DNA of 64,000 nucleotides from assembly GCA_910574455.1 (NCBI GenBank), contig CAJSYZ010000008.1:62001-126000 (forward strand). The letters are read 5' to 3'. Under the pieces are notes generated by a model. That model searched no databases. It saw nothing but the letters and a program-made list of their open reading frames with translations, and had not been told where the DNA came from. This DNA is from Trichaptum fuscoviolaceum. Taxonomy: Eukaryota > Basidiomycota > Agaricomycetes > Hymenochaetales > Trichaptaceae. The translations under genes and the position numbers were made by a program. Below, one piece after another: positions 47,549-58,729 of this stretch (position 1 is its first letter; each line of letters begins with the position of its first letter).

Positions 47549-47631
47549 AATTTGTCTCATTCACCACCACCATCCGACACCCCCGACACTAAAACTTAGC
47601 TTTGTCTCTTCTCTCCGAGGGTCTATAAAAT

Positions 47632-50600
47632 ATGGTTTTTACTCGTAGACAGCTCGCAGGAGGTGAAGAAATTCCCGAAACTCAGCAGAGACGCTCCCAA
47701 CCGTCTTCGAATCGCTCGCAACGCAGTGGAAGCGACAATATGCCACCCCGATCCCCTCGCGCTGGTGGAGGAGACGGCCCTCCTCCTGGGTCGCCGCATG
47801 GCGGTGGTAATGGTGAAGAGCAACCTGGCTCTCATCAGGGGTCTAATGGCGGCGGCAACGCGTCTAATGACAGAGGCAACGCGTCCAATCGGCCTCCAAG
47901 GTCACCGAGTGCGCAGGCCCATGGCGACAACGCTCCGCCAGCTGGCAGCGATGGCGGACCTCCCCCTCCCCCTCCCCCTGCACCACTACCGGTTAATTAC
48001 CCTCCCTCCCTGGCTTCAAATGTCGATAGCGCTAGTCTCGCTGGACCCGGTCAACGCGCGCGCCAGCTCATGGGTTTGGCCGACCCGTTCGACCGATTCT
48101 CCTACCTGGTCGCACTCGAGACGATTAATGAGACGTTTGCGCGGCAGTTAAGATCAAGGGGCGTCGAGATACCACGCTGTGAGTATCTCACTTCTCTTAC
48201 TGACCTTTTCATTTCAAGCCTCGGCAGCTTGGGTTTCTTGAGCATATGTTCACTTTGCCCTCGCTGCCCAGTCATTTATTGTCTGCGGACACCTTTGCCT
48301 GCGGGTCCTCCCTTTTTTTCTGCCTGCAAGCTCCATCACATGCCTGCGGGCTTCGACAGCTTCACATGCCTGCGGGCCTTTATTATGCCTGCGGGCCTCA
48401 ACATGCCTGCGGGCTTTATTATGCCTGCGGGCTTCAAATGCCTGCGGGCCTCATTATGCCTGCGGGCTTCATTTTCCTGCGGGCTTCATTGCACTTTGCG
48501 CTTCATATTTCGGCCAGTTCCCTTTGGCTTCTCGCCCAAAATTCTCATTCGAAGAAAATTCATCCATTATATGCGCATATATGCACTTTCACATTTCCAT
48601 TCCACCGTCTATTCCAGTCCGCTTCCTCATCGTATTCAAAACTAATTGCTCCGCATCCATAGTGGCTCGCCCTGGCCCACTTCCTCCAGTGTCTCCCGCT
48701 CGTACCGTTGGACGCCCCCCCACTCCGAGCAATCTACGCACACCCACCCGTCAACGATCTTTGCGAACACAGCCTCCGTCTATTCGGCCCCTCAGCTCCA
48801 ATGTCTTCGATCTCGTTGCACCAAACTCTCCATCGGCCCATCGCGCTCGAACTCCTTCAGCTCATCAGCGTACCAGAAGCCCTTCCCCCGCTCGCGCAGA
48901 CAATTTCGTTCGTCCAACAGACGTCGACGAGAATGGTCACCTCCTGGCCACCGTCACCACATTCCCGTGTCATGCTCTGCGCATCATGCAGGAGTGGACA
49001 GAACACCTACCTCTCCACATCCTCACAATCAAGAGCATTCAGCAATACAATAAGATGCCTACATCGGACATTCAGTATGCGCAAGCCACTTCAGATGGTG
49101 TTACGACCTGGGGGGAACCTGGGGGCCGGGGCGCGTTAGCGGCTTCCGGGGCAAGGCCTGGGAGAGCGCGCGGCAGCGGAGAAGGCGAAGGGGAACCGTT
49201 AAGGACGCTACAACGCCAACGGAGTCGCGCGGTGAGCGGGGCTACGGGGGCGAGACGCAAGGGGGCTCAAGGCGAGGACGGGACGGAGTCAGAGTCGAGG
49301 CGGGGAGGCAGAGTCGAGGCGCGGGGAGACAGAGTCGAGGCGCGGGGAGACAGAGTCGAGACGCGGGGAAATGCAAAGCGGGATTCTGGCGGGAATCTGG
49401 ATTCGCGCGGGAATCTGGATTCGTGCGGGGATCGCAGAGCGGGAATCGTTCGGGGCTTTGGCGGGAATCGCAGAGCGGGATTCTGGCGGGAATCTCAGAG
49501 CGGGATTCTGGGCAGGACTCAGAGCGGGATTCGCAGAGCGGGATCCGGGACAAGACAGAGACAAGAGAGCCAGAGAGCAGGCGTGCTCAGGACGGGAGCA
49601 GAGAGCTCAGGATAACCGGGATCTCAAGGCAACACTTCTGTATCAGGAGGAGGTTCCCTAAGGAAGCACTCGACAAGTCAGCATTGTAAAACTACACTAG
49701 AGACAAGACAGAAACACACCTAAGGAAGCACTCGACAAGAGGACAAAAGTGAGTGCTCCTTACGGTGGCGACAGGTATTTATCTACTGGGCAGAAATCTA
49801 CAGGGAACGGGCATGCACAAACGCGCAACTAACTAGTTACACAATCTTGCGGGCGAAGGCCGCGCATACAGTGACGTGAATCCGGGATTCGGGATTCGGT
49901 GCGGGAACATCTGGGCAAGATCTAAGGGAACGAGCGTGAAGCATGGTCAAGTGAAACAAAGAGAACTAAAGGAATGTAATTGTGCGCGAGGTATCAAGCT
50001 GGCGCACAGGCAGCGGGGTAACGAACGTGGGGGGCGGATGTAATGCATACATCGTCTCGGGATAAGTTGCAGGCAACTTCTGGCGTGGATCAGGGTCACG
50101 GGAGATCGACAGGGACCAACTTCGAAGAAGCCGGTGCTTCGATGTCGTAACGAAGCCTAATCGCGAGGCACGCACAGGGCAGGGCGACTAAGGACGGGGT
50201 TCGAGTCCTTGCGGACAATGAGATCAATCCCGCACACGGGGTGGCGGGAATGTGGTCTGCGGGCCGGGACAGGACGCTACTAACGAGACTAGTTGGCTGG
50301 CACGTGCGTGGCCAGGCCAATCACCTGGGGCTATCTCAAGACGAGGTTAGCATTGAGGAGCGGGGAAGCTAAGGGGTTTCCCTTGGACGACGGGAAACTC
50401 GTGCGATTCGCAACGGGATCATGCAGGGAATCTGGTTCGGGTTTCGACCGGGTTTCGAGTTCGGGTTTCGACTGGGAATCGAGTTCGGGTTTAGACCGGG
50501 AATCGAGTTCGGGTTTCGACCGGGAATCGAGACAGGGTTCGACCGGGAATCGTAGCGGGAATCTTTCGGGAATCAGAGCGGAAACTTAGCTGGGGTTGCG

Positions 50601-52397
50601 ATGGGAATCGCGGCGGGATCGAAGGCGGGAATCCTGCGGGGGATTTGCGCAGGGATTCAAGACGGGACGCGAGGCGGGAAACGAGCGGGTTTTCGACTGG
50701 GATCGTGCGGGGGAAAGGAGCGGGATTCCAACCGGGAAGCGAGCGGGGTTTCTACCGGGAATGAGCGGGGGAGTCTGGCGAGACTCTAGTCGGGAAACAA
50801 GCGGGGGGAGTTTGGCGGGACTCCAACCGGGACGAGTGGGGGAGTCTTGACAGGACTCCAACCGTGAACGAGCGTGGGTTGCGGGATTGTCAGAGAGGAC
50901 GCTTGACAGCGTTCGCGGCGAGGCGGGATTCCTGGCGGGGCAGGCTGTGGACGAACAAGGGCAGGTCGAGAGGCACAGGATGTCGAAGGGGTTAGCTAGG
51001 GCACCGTGGCAGGACGAGCGCAGGGCAGGGTTCGTGACCGGGCAGGATTGCGGGATAGCAATCCTTGACCTGCTGTCGTGTTGGCTTACTCAAGGCCAGA
51101 CAGAGGTCGGCTTTGGACGCAGTGGATCAATCTCCTAACTGCACTTCATGACTGTGGACGCGAGGCCGGGATCTGGTATCCGGGCATAGTCGAGAACCTA
51201 CGAGGTCTGGGATAGCTATGGCTATGGCTATGGCTTTGGCTATGGTGAGTGACTTCGGGACTATGGCGAGGTACGGAGTTCGCTGGAGCGGGGAACAGAG
51301 CATGACGGGAGCGGGGAGCGAGCGGGGGATCATCCTAGAGTCGGGGGAACGACGAGGTGGGCTAGGGATGGATCGAGACGCGGGGACGAGGCGGGGGACT
51401 GACGAGGAGACGTGGGCGAGGACAAGCAGGGGCGAGGAGGTCGTAGCGGGGCGGAACTCTTAGCAGGAGAATGCATGGCGAAGCAGAGGTTCTTCTGGGA
51501 TCAGAGAGCGGGGGATCCTTTCGGGATCTAGCCAAGGTCGCGATTTCGGGTTTCAGTATACCGGGTTCTGTTCGGGATTGCCTTAGACATGTTGGGGTCC
51601 TGGGGGATCCCGACAGATGGGCCCCTCACCTTAATCACCAAAGGGCCCGATTGCAAGGACGAGTTCAAGTTGACAGAGGGCGAATGGCGTTTGACGATAC
51701 CCACCTACCTTCGTCTCATAACGTATCATTGCAAACGCCCCAATCGAATGGCCATTGTTCAAGGTTTACAAAAGCATTTCGACTGGATTGCTGCTCAACC
51801 GAATTACTACCAGGACTTTTTACTGTATTTGCGTTATGACATTAAGATCCGAGGGTTCATTGCCACCACCAAATATGTTCCCACTGGCTACGAACCCAAT
51901 ATCTTCCAGGCCACCCGTGACGAGTATGTTACAGTGTTACAGACCTGGCTCGTAACCGCATTGTCAGCAATCCTGGTAACGAGCAGAGCTCAGCCAGTTC
52001 AGGTTCTCGCGGACGCTCTTGCTCTGCCTCTCCGCGTCGTAATTCGTACAACACGTCAACCAATTTTCAGTCATCTGGCAGGAGAGACTTTCGCGAGCGC
52101 GACCGCGACTATAGGGATAGGGATCGAGGCTTTTGGCCCTACTCAAGCTCGGGCTCGAGGACCTTTTGTATCGCGTGCGGGCAGAACGGACACGCAAGCT
52201 ACGAATGTCGTTCTTCGAAGGCACCATTCCTCGTCAAAGACAGAGGTGGACGCTGGCTTGGGCCAGATGGCGCGCAACTGTGTTACAAGTGGAATAACGA
52301 CGCCACCTTGTGTCAAGGCTGCAATCGCGACCATCACTGCACGCTTTGCGGAAACAAGGGGCACAGTGCTCGCAAATGCTCGCGCATCCCCTCTTAA
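47632..52397 (+). CDS. Gag-like ORF1 with CCHC zinc knuckles (interrupted)
   Basis: Exon 1 (47632-48178) encodes a Gly/Pro/Ser-rich region with a poly-Pro run and DPFDRFSYLVALETINETFA. A spliceable intron (48179-48662, GTGAGT...CATAG) separates exon 2 (48663 on), which carries SPAR/TPTR-rich sequence and ALRIMQEWTEHLPLHILTIK. At 49098 it is broken by a 2517-bp insertion, and the frame resumes at 51621 as PLTLITKGPDCKDEFK. Near 51957 the best frame shifts, continuing as an Arg/Ser/Asp-rich tract and CIACGQNGHASYEC, CTLCGNKGHSARKC (two CX2CX4HX4C knuckles), stopping at 52397. Gag packages element RNA. The frame change may be a disabling mutation or a programmed shift. Confidence 0.75.
48341..48492. 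repeat. 18-bp minisatellite in the gag intron
   Basis: TGCCTGCGGGCYT recurs at 18-bp spacing (starts near 48387, 48405, 48423, 48441, 48459 and 48477), with looser copies upstream. Confidence 0.8.
49099..51615. mobile_element. 2517-bp LTR-like insertion (probable solo LTR)
   Basis: It begins TGTTACGACC, ends ATCCCGACA, and is flanked by the 5-bp direct repeat GATGG (49094-49098 and 51616-51620). Removing it plus one GATGG rejoins gag codons as S-D-G-P-L-T-L. No coding domain is present. The DNA is G-rich and full of minisatellites: a roughly 21-bp unit GAGACAGAGTCGAGGCGCGG (49310-49370), GCGGGAATCTGGATTC types (49380-49560), a duplicated CCTAAGGAAGCACTCGACAA (49658 and 49719) and a roughly 24-bp unit TTCGACCGGGAATCGAGT (50440-50560). 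A TATTTAT lies near 49783. TG...CA ends with a 5-bp duplication fit a solo LTR, although 2.5 kb is long. Confidence 0.8.
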
Positions 52398-53561
52398 GAT
52401 TGTGACTCCTCTCTCCCATTCCGCTTGGTATGAAGCTCTGAAAGGGTGCTCCCTGCTCAGCGAATTCAATGACATTCCCATTGGTCTCCAATACGGCTTT
52501 AAGACTGGCGTCTCCTCCACCATTTCAACAAATTTTATTCCAAAGAACCATAGCTCGGCGATCAATGATCCCGAAATTGTATCTGCTCACATATCGAACG
52601 AATTACTGCTGAAACGCTACTCCGGCCCTTTCTCTGCAGCTCAACTCTCATCACTCATCGGACCCTTTCGTACTGCACCGCTAGGGGTCGTGCCCAAGCC
52701 AAATTCCAATAAATTCCGCATAATTCAAGATCTTTCATTTCCCCGTGATGACCCTAATTTCGCGTCAGTTAACTCCGAGATCAATTCCGATGACTTTCCT
52801 TGCGAATGGGGAACATTTGCTCAATGCTATTTCCTCCTTGCCAAGGCTCCTCCAGGTACTCAAGTCGCCGTATTCGACGTAGACAGCGCATATTGTAACA
52901 TTCCGATCCACCCAGAAGACCAAAATCACTTCTGCGTCGCTTGGAACAACGCCGTTTACATAGATCATTGCGTTGCTTTCGGTTTGGCAAGCTCAGCGGG
53001 TTTATTTGGCAGGGTCGCTGACTGCTTCGTCGCAATTATCAAGTCCTATGGCGCGCAACAAGTGCTTAAATGGGTTGATGATATTATATTTTTTCGCTAT
53101 CCCTCAAATGCAATTGCCCCTTATCTTTATTCTTATCATGCTCAGCTCATATTCGATGTCGCCTCTCGCCTAGGACTTCCTTGGTCCGCGCATAAATTTC
53201 ACGATTTCGCGGACTCTTTTACTTATCTCGGCTTCCTATGGAACATACCTCAATGCACTGTACAGATACCGGATTCCAAGAAGACCAAGTTCTCTAATCG
53301 ATGTCAACAATGGCTTACTCAACCCAAGCAAACACACCGCTCTGCTCAAATTCTACTCGGCTCACTCAATCACTGTTGCCTCGTACTCCGCTCCGCTAGA
53401 ACTCGTCTTTTTCACCTTCGCTCTTTCGTTTCCAGATTCCCTCCCAAGTCCTCACCCTTTCTTTCCTTTGCAATTCCTTCCAACCTTCGCTCGGATATTC
53501 TATGGTGGCAGGAATCACTCAATAAGCCTTTCTTCGGATGCTCTGTCGCTACCCCGCCCCC
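52398..53561 (+). CDS. Reverse transcriptase part of the YR element
   Basis: Reads SPLKIVTPLSHSAWYEALKG, APLGVVPKPNSNKFRIIQDL (fingers), VAVFDVDSAYCNIPIHPEDQ (first catalytic Asp), FGLASSAGLFGRVADCFVAI and VLKWVDDIIFF (VDD in place of YxDD), then TYLGFLWNIPQ and LLGSLNHC (thumb/connection). The frame differs from the zinc-knuckle frame that ends at 52397, so RT must be reached by frameshift, splicing or re-initiation. It is cut at 53561 by the LTR insertion, and RNase H follows at 62352. The nearest relatives by motif are the RTs of DIRS/Ngaro elements. Confidence 0.85.
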
Positions 53562-54346
53562 TGTCAGGCTTGGACCCGATGCATGCCTTGTGGTGTCTTG
53601 TCTATCATAAACAAATGAGATCATGCCTATCCGAGACATGATGTCCTGCGAGATCAAATCTAAGAGCGAAGCAAAGAGAACAGAGACGAGAGACGAGTAT
53701 AACCAGGATCCGGGGCTTCCGGCATCCGACAAGGGTGACCGACGACGAGGGGACTTTGGGGTGCTCCCGCGCAAGGCTCGAGACGTCCGGGTCAAACACA
53801 AAAGATAGTCTAGAGCACTAGACAACAAGCAAGCTAGATTTGCAGACAAGACGAAGGCATGGTGGATCTCGAAAGCCTGGCCACTAGCTAGGCCCAAAGA
53901 CTTATGATATTCGAGTCCAGGTATCTATGTACAAATACTATGGGTTTATATAGAGAAAGGACAGAGATACCGGGATTCCGGAAGCGTGGGAAAATCGGGG
54001 ATGCGGGCAATGCGGTAGGCAATGAGGCCTCACACATGTAAGACTAAGACAGGAATTGGAAAGGAATAACAAAGGAGCGACAGGACATGTGTAGGGGCAT
54101 TGGTAAATCGGAGTAATGAAGGAGGAATGAGGGAAACAGGTGGGGAACATGAGGAAAGACAAGAGGATGAGGAGAGAGGGACTTCGGGGAAGTCTCTAAG
54201 GTAAGAACCCGGGATAAATCCCGAAAGGGAGAGATCCCGAAGGGAATGCCCCGGGATATTTCCCGAGGGCAAGATATCCCGGCGGGATTTGGGGAAATCC
54301 CCGGGATGCGCCCCAAAGGGGAAGAGGGATATGTCACGTCGTGACA
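53562..54346 (-). repeat. LTR (3' LTR of the nested element)
   Basis: On the plus strand it starts TGTCAGGCTT and ends CGTCGTGACA, with 5-bp terminal inverted repeats TGTCA/TGACA. By eye only two substitutions separate it from the other LTR (AAATC/GAATC near 53657 and CCCGCG/CCCGTG near 53770). The region near 54200-54300 is dense in palindromic CCCGGGAT and ATCCCG words. Confidence 0.9.
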
Positions 54347-54359
54347 GTTGCCCCCCCTT
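54347..54359 (-). other. Polypurine-like tract next to 3' LTR
   Basis: On the minus strand AAGGGGGGGCAAC directly precedes the LTR start TGTCACGACG, the expected position of the plus-strand primer. Confidence 0.6.
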
Positions 54360-56379
54360 AACGGCCGAGCCCCGTCGAGGCCAAGGTCCCGTCTGCGCAT
54401 GTGCAAAGACAACGGGAGTATAGCGTTGTGGACCAATGTTGTGATGAGGGAAGATATGTTGGATGTTCCCCAACATATGACGGAGCTGGTTGTTGTCCAA
54501 GAGGAAAGGCCACAGATACCATGGAAAGGGTGTGTTTTCTTAGATTGCACAATTCTGCTATGCGCAAGCAAATCTCCTCCGTGGATAAGAGATATGGGCA
54601 AGTCAAAGGAAGAACCAGAGTGAGCAACAACAGGTGAAAGTGCAGCCCGAATGGGGTGTACAGGCGGCAAGCTATCAACTGTCGCTACTACCCCAGCTGT
54701 CCCGAAGATGTTGCCGGCGATTGACGAGTTCTGTGTCGATCCCAGCAAAATTTGAGCAGTAGAGAAGCCCTCGAGAAGATGAAGACGAAGGTGCCCTTAG
54801 TTTTGCGAAGGTTTGAATCAAGCCCGAGTTATGGGTAATGTTTTCGACGGTTCGGGCACGGCAATGGCATGAATGTTGTCCCGAAGATGTTGCCGGCGAT
54901 TGATGAGTTTTGCGTCGATTTAGGCGGGAGTTGGGCGATAGGAAAGCCCTGAAGCAGACGCAGATGGGGGTGGTTTTGATTTTGTGAAGGCGCGAATCGA
55001 TCCCAAGTTATGGGTGATCTTTTCGGCCAAAAGGGGGAAGGTGTGGTGGTGACAGTGTGGAACCAACAAGACCGCCGTGAGCTCAAAACTCAGCGGATCG
55101 GCGCGATTGTTGCACGTATGGAAAGGGTGCGACTGGCAGAAGAGAATGGTGTCTTGCGCGCAGAAATCGGCCCAGTATTTGCTTCGCAATCGTCGAAGAG
55201 AGGCGAAAATGTATGGTGAGGGCGAGGTCTGGCACTGATCACAGTCTCAAAGCCCCACATCGTCTCCAACACATTCGAAACTTCGTGAGGTGTGTGTCCT
55301 AGTGTAGAACAACGTGTGTACGCAAGGAGATTGGGAACGAATCGATGGATGTTGAGGAATGAGGGGGTGACTCAATGCCAAGATGGTGAGCACTAAAAGT
55401 GATGTAGAGCGACAAGTACTGCACCGATAGCCCTGAAACTTCGCCCAACCAATCTACCCAGTTTCACCAACATATCCTCCAAGTTTTATCGAAATCCGAT
55501 CAGTGGATGTGTTGGAAATGCGTACAAAAGTAAGGGTTCCATAAAGTAGAGGCGGCCAATGGCAATAGAGATTGTTTGCTCCAGTCGTTTGTGCGATGTA
55601 TTAGAACAAAGAACAGCGGGAATGGGGCTCGCGCCCGTAGATCGCAAGCGCAGACGCTTTGACGGCAATACATGACCGGGCCAAGCGCGGCTGAAGGCGA
55701 AGGAGACGACCCGCCGTAGATTGTCTGCCCCAGTCGTCCGTGCGGGCTAGCGGGGACATCAGGAAAAAAGCAAAAAAGTGCCAGCAGATTCCAGCCTACA
55801 CAGCGTAATATAACCAGTGTTATCTTAATATAGTAATATATGGGTGGTGCAAGGGTCCTGGGAAGATTCCAGCACCCTTACAAGGTCCTGTAATCATTAC
55901 AGGATGTTACAAGTGCGTCGGCCTTCTGCCGGCCCCCATGTAACCGGTATATACTATAATGTTAGTCTGGCGACGTCATATAACGTGGCTAAATATCGTT
56001 GCACTTGTCTATATATCTGTTGGCCTCCCTATATGCTGTACACAACCGCTACATACTAAGATAAGACCCTCGGAACCCTGAGCCTGCCCTAAAGACACAT
56101 TTAGAAAACTACTTTCTGCTGAAAGTGACTTAAGCGTCACTTAAAGGTCCTGAGAGACTGAAGTCTTAAATAAGGCAGCTTCACTGATTCATGCATGTCC
56201 TCCCATTATTCAGGAGCGACTTACTGAAATCAGTGCTGTTGACTTAAATCAGTACTTCAGTCAGTCAGTCAGTCAGGTCAGTCATTCAGGCAGTTCAGTC
56301 GATCAGTTAATATAAGTAGATGATAATATTATAAGCACAAATTAAGCACAATAATAAGTAAACTAAGAACTTGTCGCCC
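54360..56379. other. Nested-element interior: local duplication and two perfect hairpins
   Basis: Segments near 54705-54810 and 54885-55010 are diverged direct repeats (GATGTTGCCGGCGATTGA, then GAGTTYTGYGTCGAT). At 55851-55879 AAGGGTCCTGG and CCAGCACCCTT pair around a 7-nt loop. At 55886-55904 TCCTGTAAT and ATTACAGGA pair around one C. A (TCAG)n tract lies near 56252-56285. No gene is recognised. Confidence 0.55.
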
Positions 56380-58074
56380 ACCCACGAGCGGGCTCGTCGC
56401 CGGCTCCCACTGCCTTTCAGCTTAGGCATCGGCGGGCGCGGAGGGGGAGGTGAAGCGCTTCGCAACAACACTGTCCGCTGACGCTGACACTCGGCACGGG
56501 CGGCGTTGGTGCCGGTTCTGTCTTGATTTGTGTAGGTACGAGAGAACCTGGTGCGTGAAGGCGGTCTGGAGGGTGGGCGGGACGAGAGTTTGGATCCAGA
56601 CGTTGGTGTGGGCTGCTGTTGGTGTCGGACCTTGAGAGCCAGACCGCTGCTGCTGTGTTGTTTGTTGTTGGGCCACACCAGTAGCCATAACTTCTGGTTC
56701 CTCTTCCTCCTCTTCCTCAGCCTTACGAGTAGCACTATCAGCAGACAATCGTCAGAAAGTGCGCAGAAGCATACCGAGGAGGCATAAGGATTTTCATCAT
56801 CATTGCTATCGTACGCACCATTCTTCTCGATCTTGCGAACAAGTTTCTTCGTTTGCTTGCCTGCACCTGTTAACTGCTACTCTGTTTCCTCGTCTTCATC
56901 CGATTCGTCTATATAACCTTCTCGTGCCTCGTGCCTTATTTGCTGTACAATATTCACGCTTTAGACGTTCCTGGATAGCAGAAAAGAAAGTTGATTAACT
57001 GAATATTGAGAGAGAAAAAAGAACTGAGCAAACCTCAATCTCCTTGGCCTCTTCGTCACGAGTGTCCTCAACATCCATATTCTCTTCATCATCCGCAAAC
57101 TCCCCCTTATACTCCATCTCATCCAAGCCACCCTCGCCCCCTCTGTCTCTTTCCGGTCTCCGGCGGTTATCAACACCCTGTTCATCGTCTTCCTCGAACA
57201 GCTTACGCATCCCCGAGTCTACAGTCTACAGTCTCCTCCCCCCGGGGCCCAGCGACCTGCCACCATTGTCATATACAATACTCGCGCCCGTCATCGCACC
57301 GCCCGCGATCGGCGCAGAGATGCCGTTTGCCGCATTACTGCGCGAGCGCATCGACCAGCGGTCCAACTCGCGATTCTTCTCCATCTTTTCCATCAGCTTC
57401 TCTGCCTTCTCGAGGCTCAACGCGATCTGGTACGTCTCCCGACGCTTCTGAACCTTGTACCACCGGAGCACAGGCACGAACTTGAACACCTGGTCCGCTG
57501 CGGGCATGAACAGCGCGTGCGTCTCGCTCTTCGCGGCCTCCTCCGTCCTTCCCACCCACACCTGACTGCCCGTCCTGTCCTCCGCGACCCAGGGATCTGC
57601 CGGATGTGCTCGGGCACCAGGAACAGAGACTTCTTCTGAAACTTGCGTTTCCGCTTGTCATTGTCATTGTCTTTGACATCCTTCCCTTTCTGCGGGATCG
57701 CCTCGTTGTGGATCGGCCGCTCCTCTGCATCGACCATGACTATACGTCCATCTGCACCAATGACGGGCTTCTCATTTACCCCTAACACCGGCTTCATGGG
57801 CACCTGCGAGCTGACGCCGCCCACACCCTCACCAGTAGTGTCACGGCGCAGCTCCTTGTGGTTGAGCTTCACGGGCCGCGCCTACGTACTGATGTCGACC
57901 GGTTTCCGCGAGTCGAACTTCATCACGTCGTATCGCCACCCATGCCTGTCGCAGCTCATCAGCTTGAGCTCCTAGTACGGCGCGTCCTCGCCTCTGACAG
58001 CCGTGAACGTCGAGGCCAAAGACGACCCGGAGCCACCTTGATCTCAGACTTCGGCTCGAGCTTCACCAGCCTTC
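56380..58074 (-). pseudogene. TFIIF alpha subunit fragment, copy 2
   Basis: Minus-strand landmarks in order: QEFKL/YDVMKFDSRKPVDIS-like region near 57960-57880, KLNHKELRRDTTGEG, KPVIGADGRIVMVDAEERPI, a Lys-rich KKSLFLVPEHIRQIP, EEAAKSETHALFMPAADQVF, KAEKLMEKMEKNRELDRWSM, then acidic KLFEEDDEQGVDN and FADDEENMDVEDT. The same fragment and flank as copy 1 at 5.4-7.2 kb, but copy 2 keeps more of the middle (LEKAEKLMEKMEKNRE) and the breaks differ. A retained intron (GTATGC...CGTAAG) lies at about 56730-56780. It has the same orientation as its carrier LTR element, which argues against a spliced-RNA origin. Confidence 0.8.
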
Positions 58075-58420
58075 ACAGTGTGATCAAGACAAGAGGAGGC
58101 GAAGGTGCTGGTGTCCTTGGGGTCGAAGACAAAGTCATAATGTAGTGCGTGTATCCTTCAAATATCTTCAGAGATGATTAGACGAGGTCTGATTCTGAAG
58201 AGGTGGATGTACGCACCCGAATACACTTCCACTGTTCATCCCAGTCCCGTGCTTTGATGGTCATATCATTGCAGCCCGTCAACACAATGCTAAGCATAGG
58301 ATGAGCAACCAGGCATCAAATGTAATCAGGATGGGCCTCGAATGCAGTCACTTTCTCGTGAGTGTTGTAATTGAAGACCCGTAGCTGGAAGTTGTCGAGT
58401 CGATGTTTTCACGGACTTAG
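58075..58420 (-). pseudogene. Coatomer beta' subunit (SEC27/COPB2-type) WD40 fragment
   Basis: The minus strand reads NFQLRVFNYNTHEKVTAFEA HPDYI, then a stop where Arg is expected (CGA to TGA), then HPMLSIVLTGCNDMTIKA and DWDEQWKCIR. A GT-AG intron is retained (GTGCGTACATCC...TTTGAAG), followed by YTHYIM and, out of frame, FDPKDTSTFASSCLDHT. This is the N-terminal WD40 propeller of beta'-COP, a COPI vesicle coat subunit. Less than a tenth of the gene is present. Confidence 0.8.
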
Positions 58421-58729
58421 CGATTTGAGACTTGAGGCACGATCATGATGCTGCGGAGTTTGAATTACCAACAAGACCGTCACGCGTCGCGTTCAACGAG
58501 CTCTCCTCCCTCCCTCTCTCTCTCTTTCCCCTTCGTCGTTGTCCATCCATCCCCTCCTCCATCCATCCATCCCCAGGATGGCCTTCAAATCTAAGCATTT
58601 CTGCTGTTGATGGTATGTGATTGTACTACAATCATATTTTATCTTCTTTTTTTGATGATTTATTACCGTGCCACCTGAGTGTGACTGTATGCCACCTACT
58701 AGTAGTACACCTGTGGCACGGTGGCAGTG

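Larger units (their letters stand above)
45611..47549 (-). mobile_element. Hairpin-ended non-autonomous element, unit 6
   Basis: Begins immediately after the unit 5 hairpin with ATGTTAAAATTACACACC and lacks the ACAAGCAGTTA tip. Ends in a perfect hairpin at 47523-47548, directly before the tyrosine-recombinase retrotransposon. Cargo: a second CSE1-type fragment. Confidence 0.6.

Noticed and set aside
49099..49615. Arg/Glu-rich open frame continuing gag
   Set aside because: It is the read-through of gag into the G-rich insertion; excising at GATGG restores the true continuation.
51589..53610. A single 673-codon protein
   Set aside because: The start lies inside the LTR-like insert, the middle (about 51960-52390) is the wrong frame for the zinc-knuckle gag, and the last 16 codons are read from the nested LTR.
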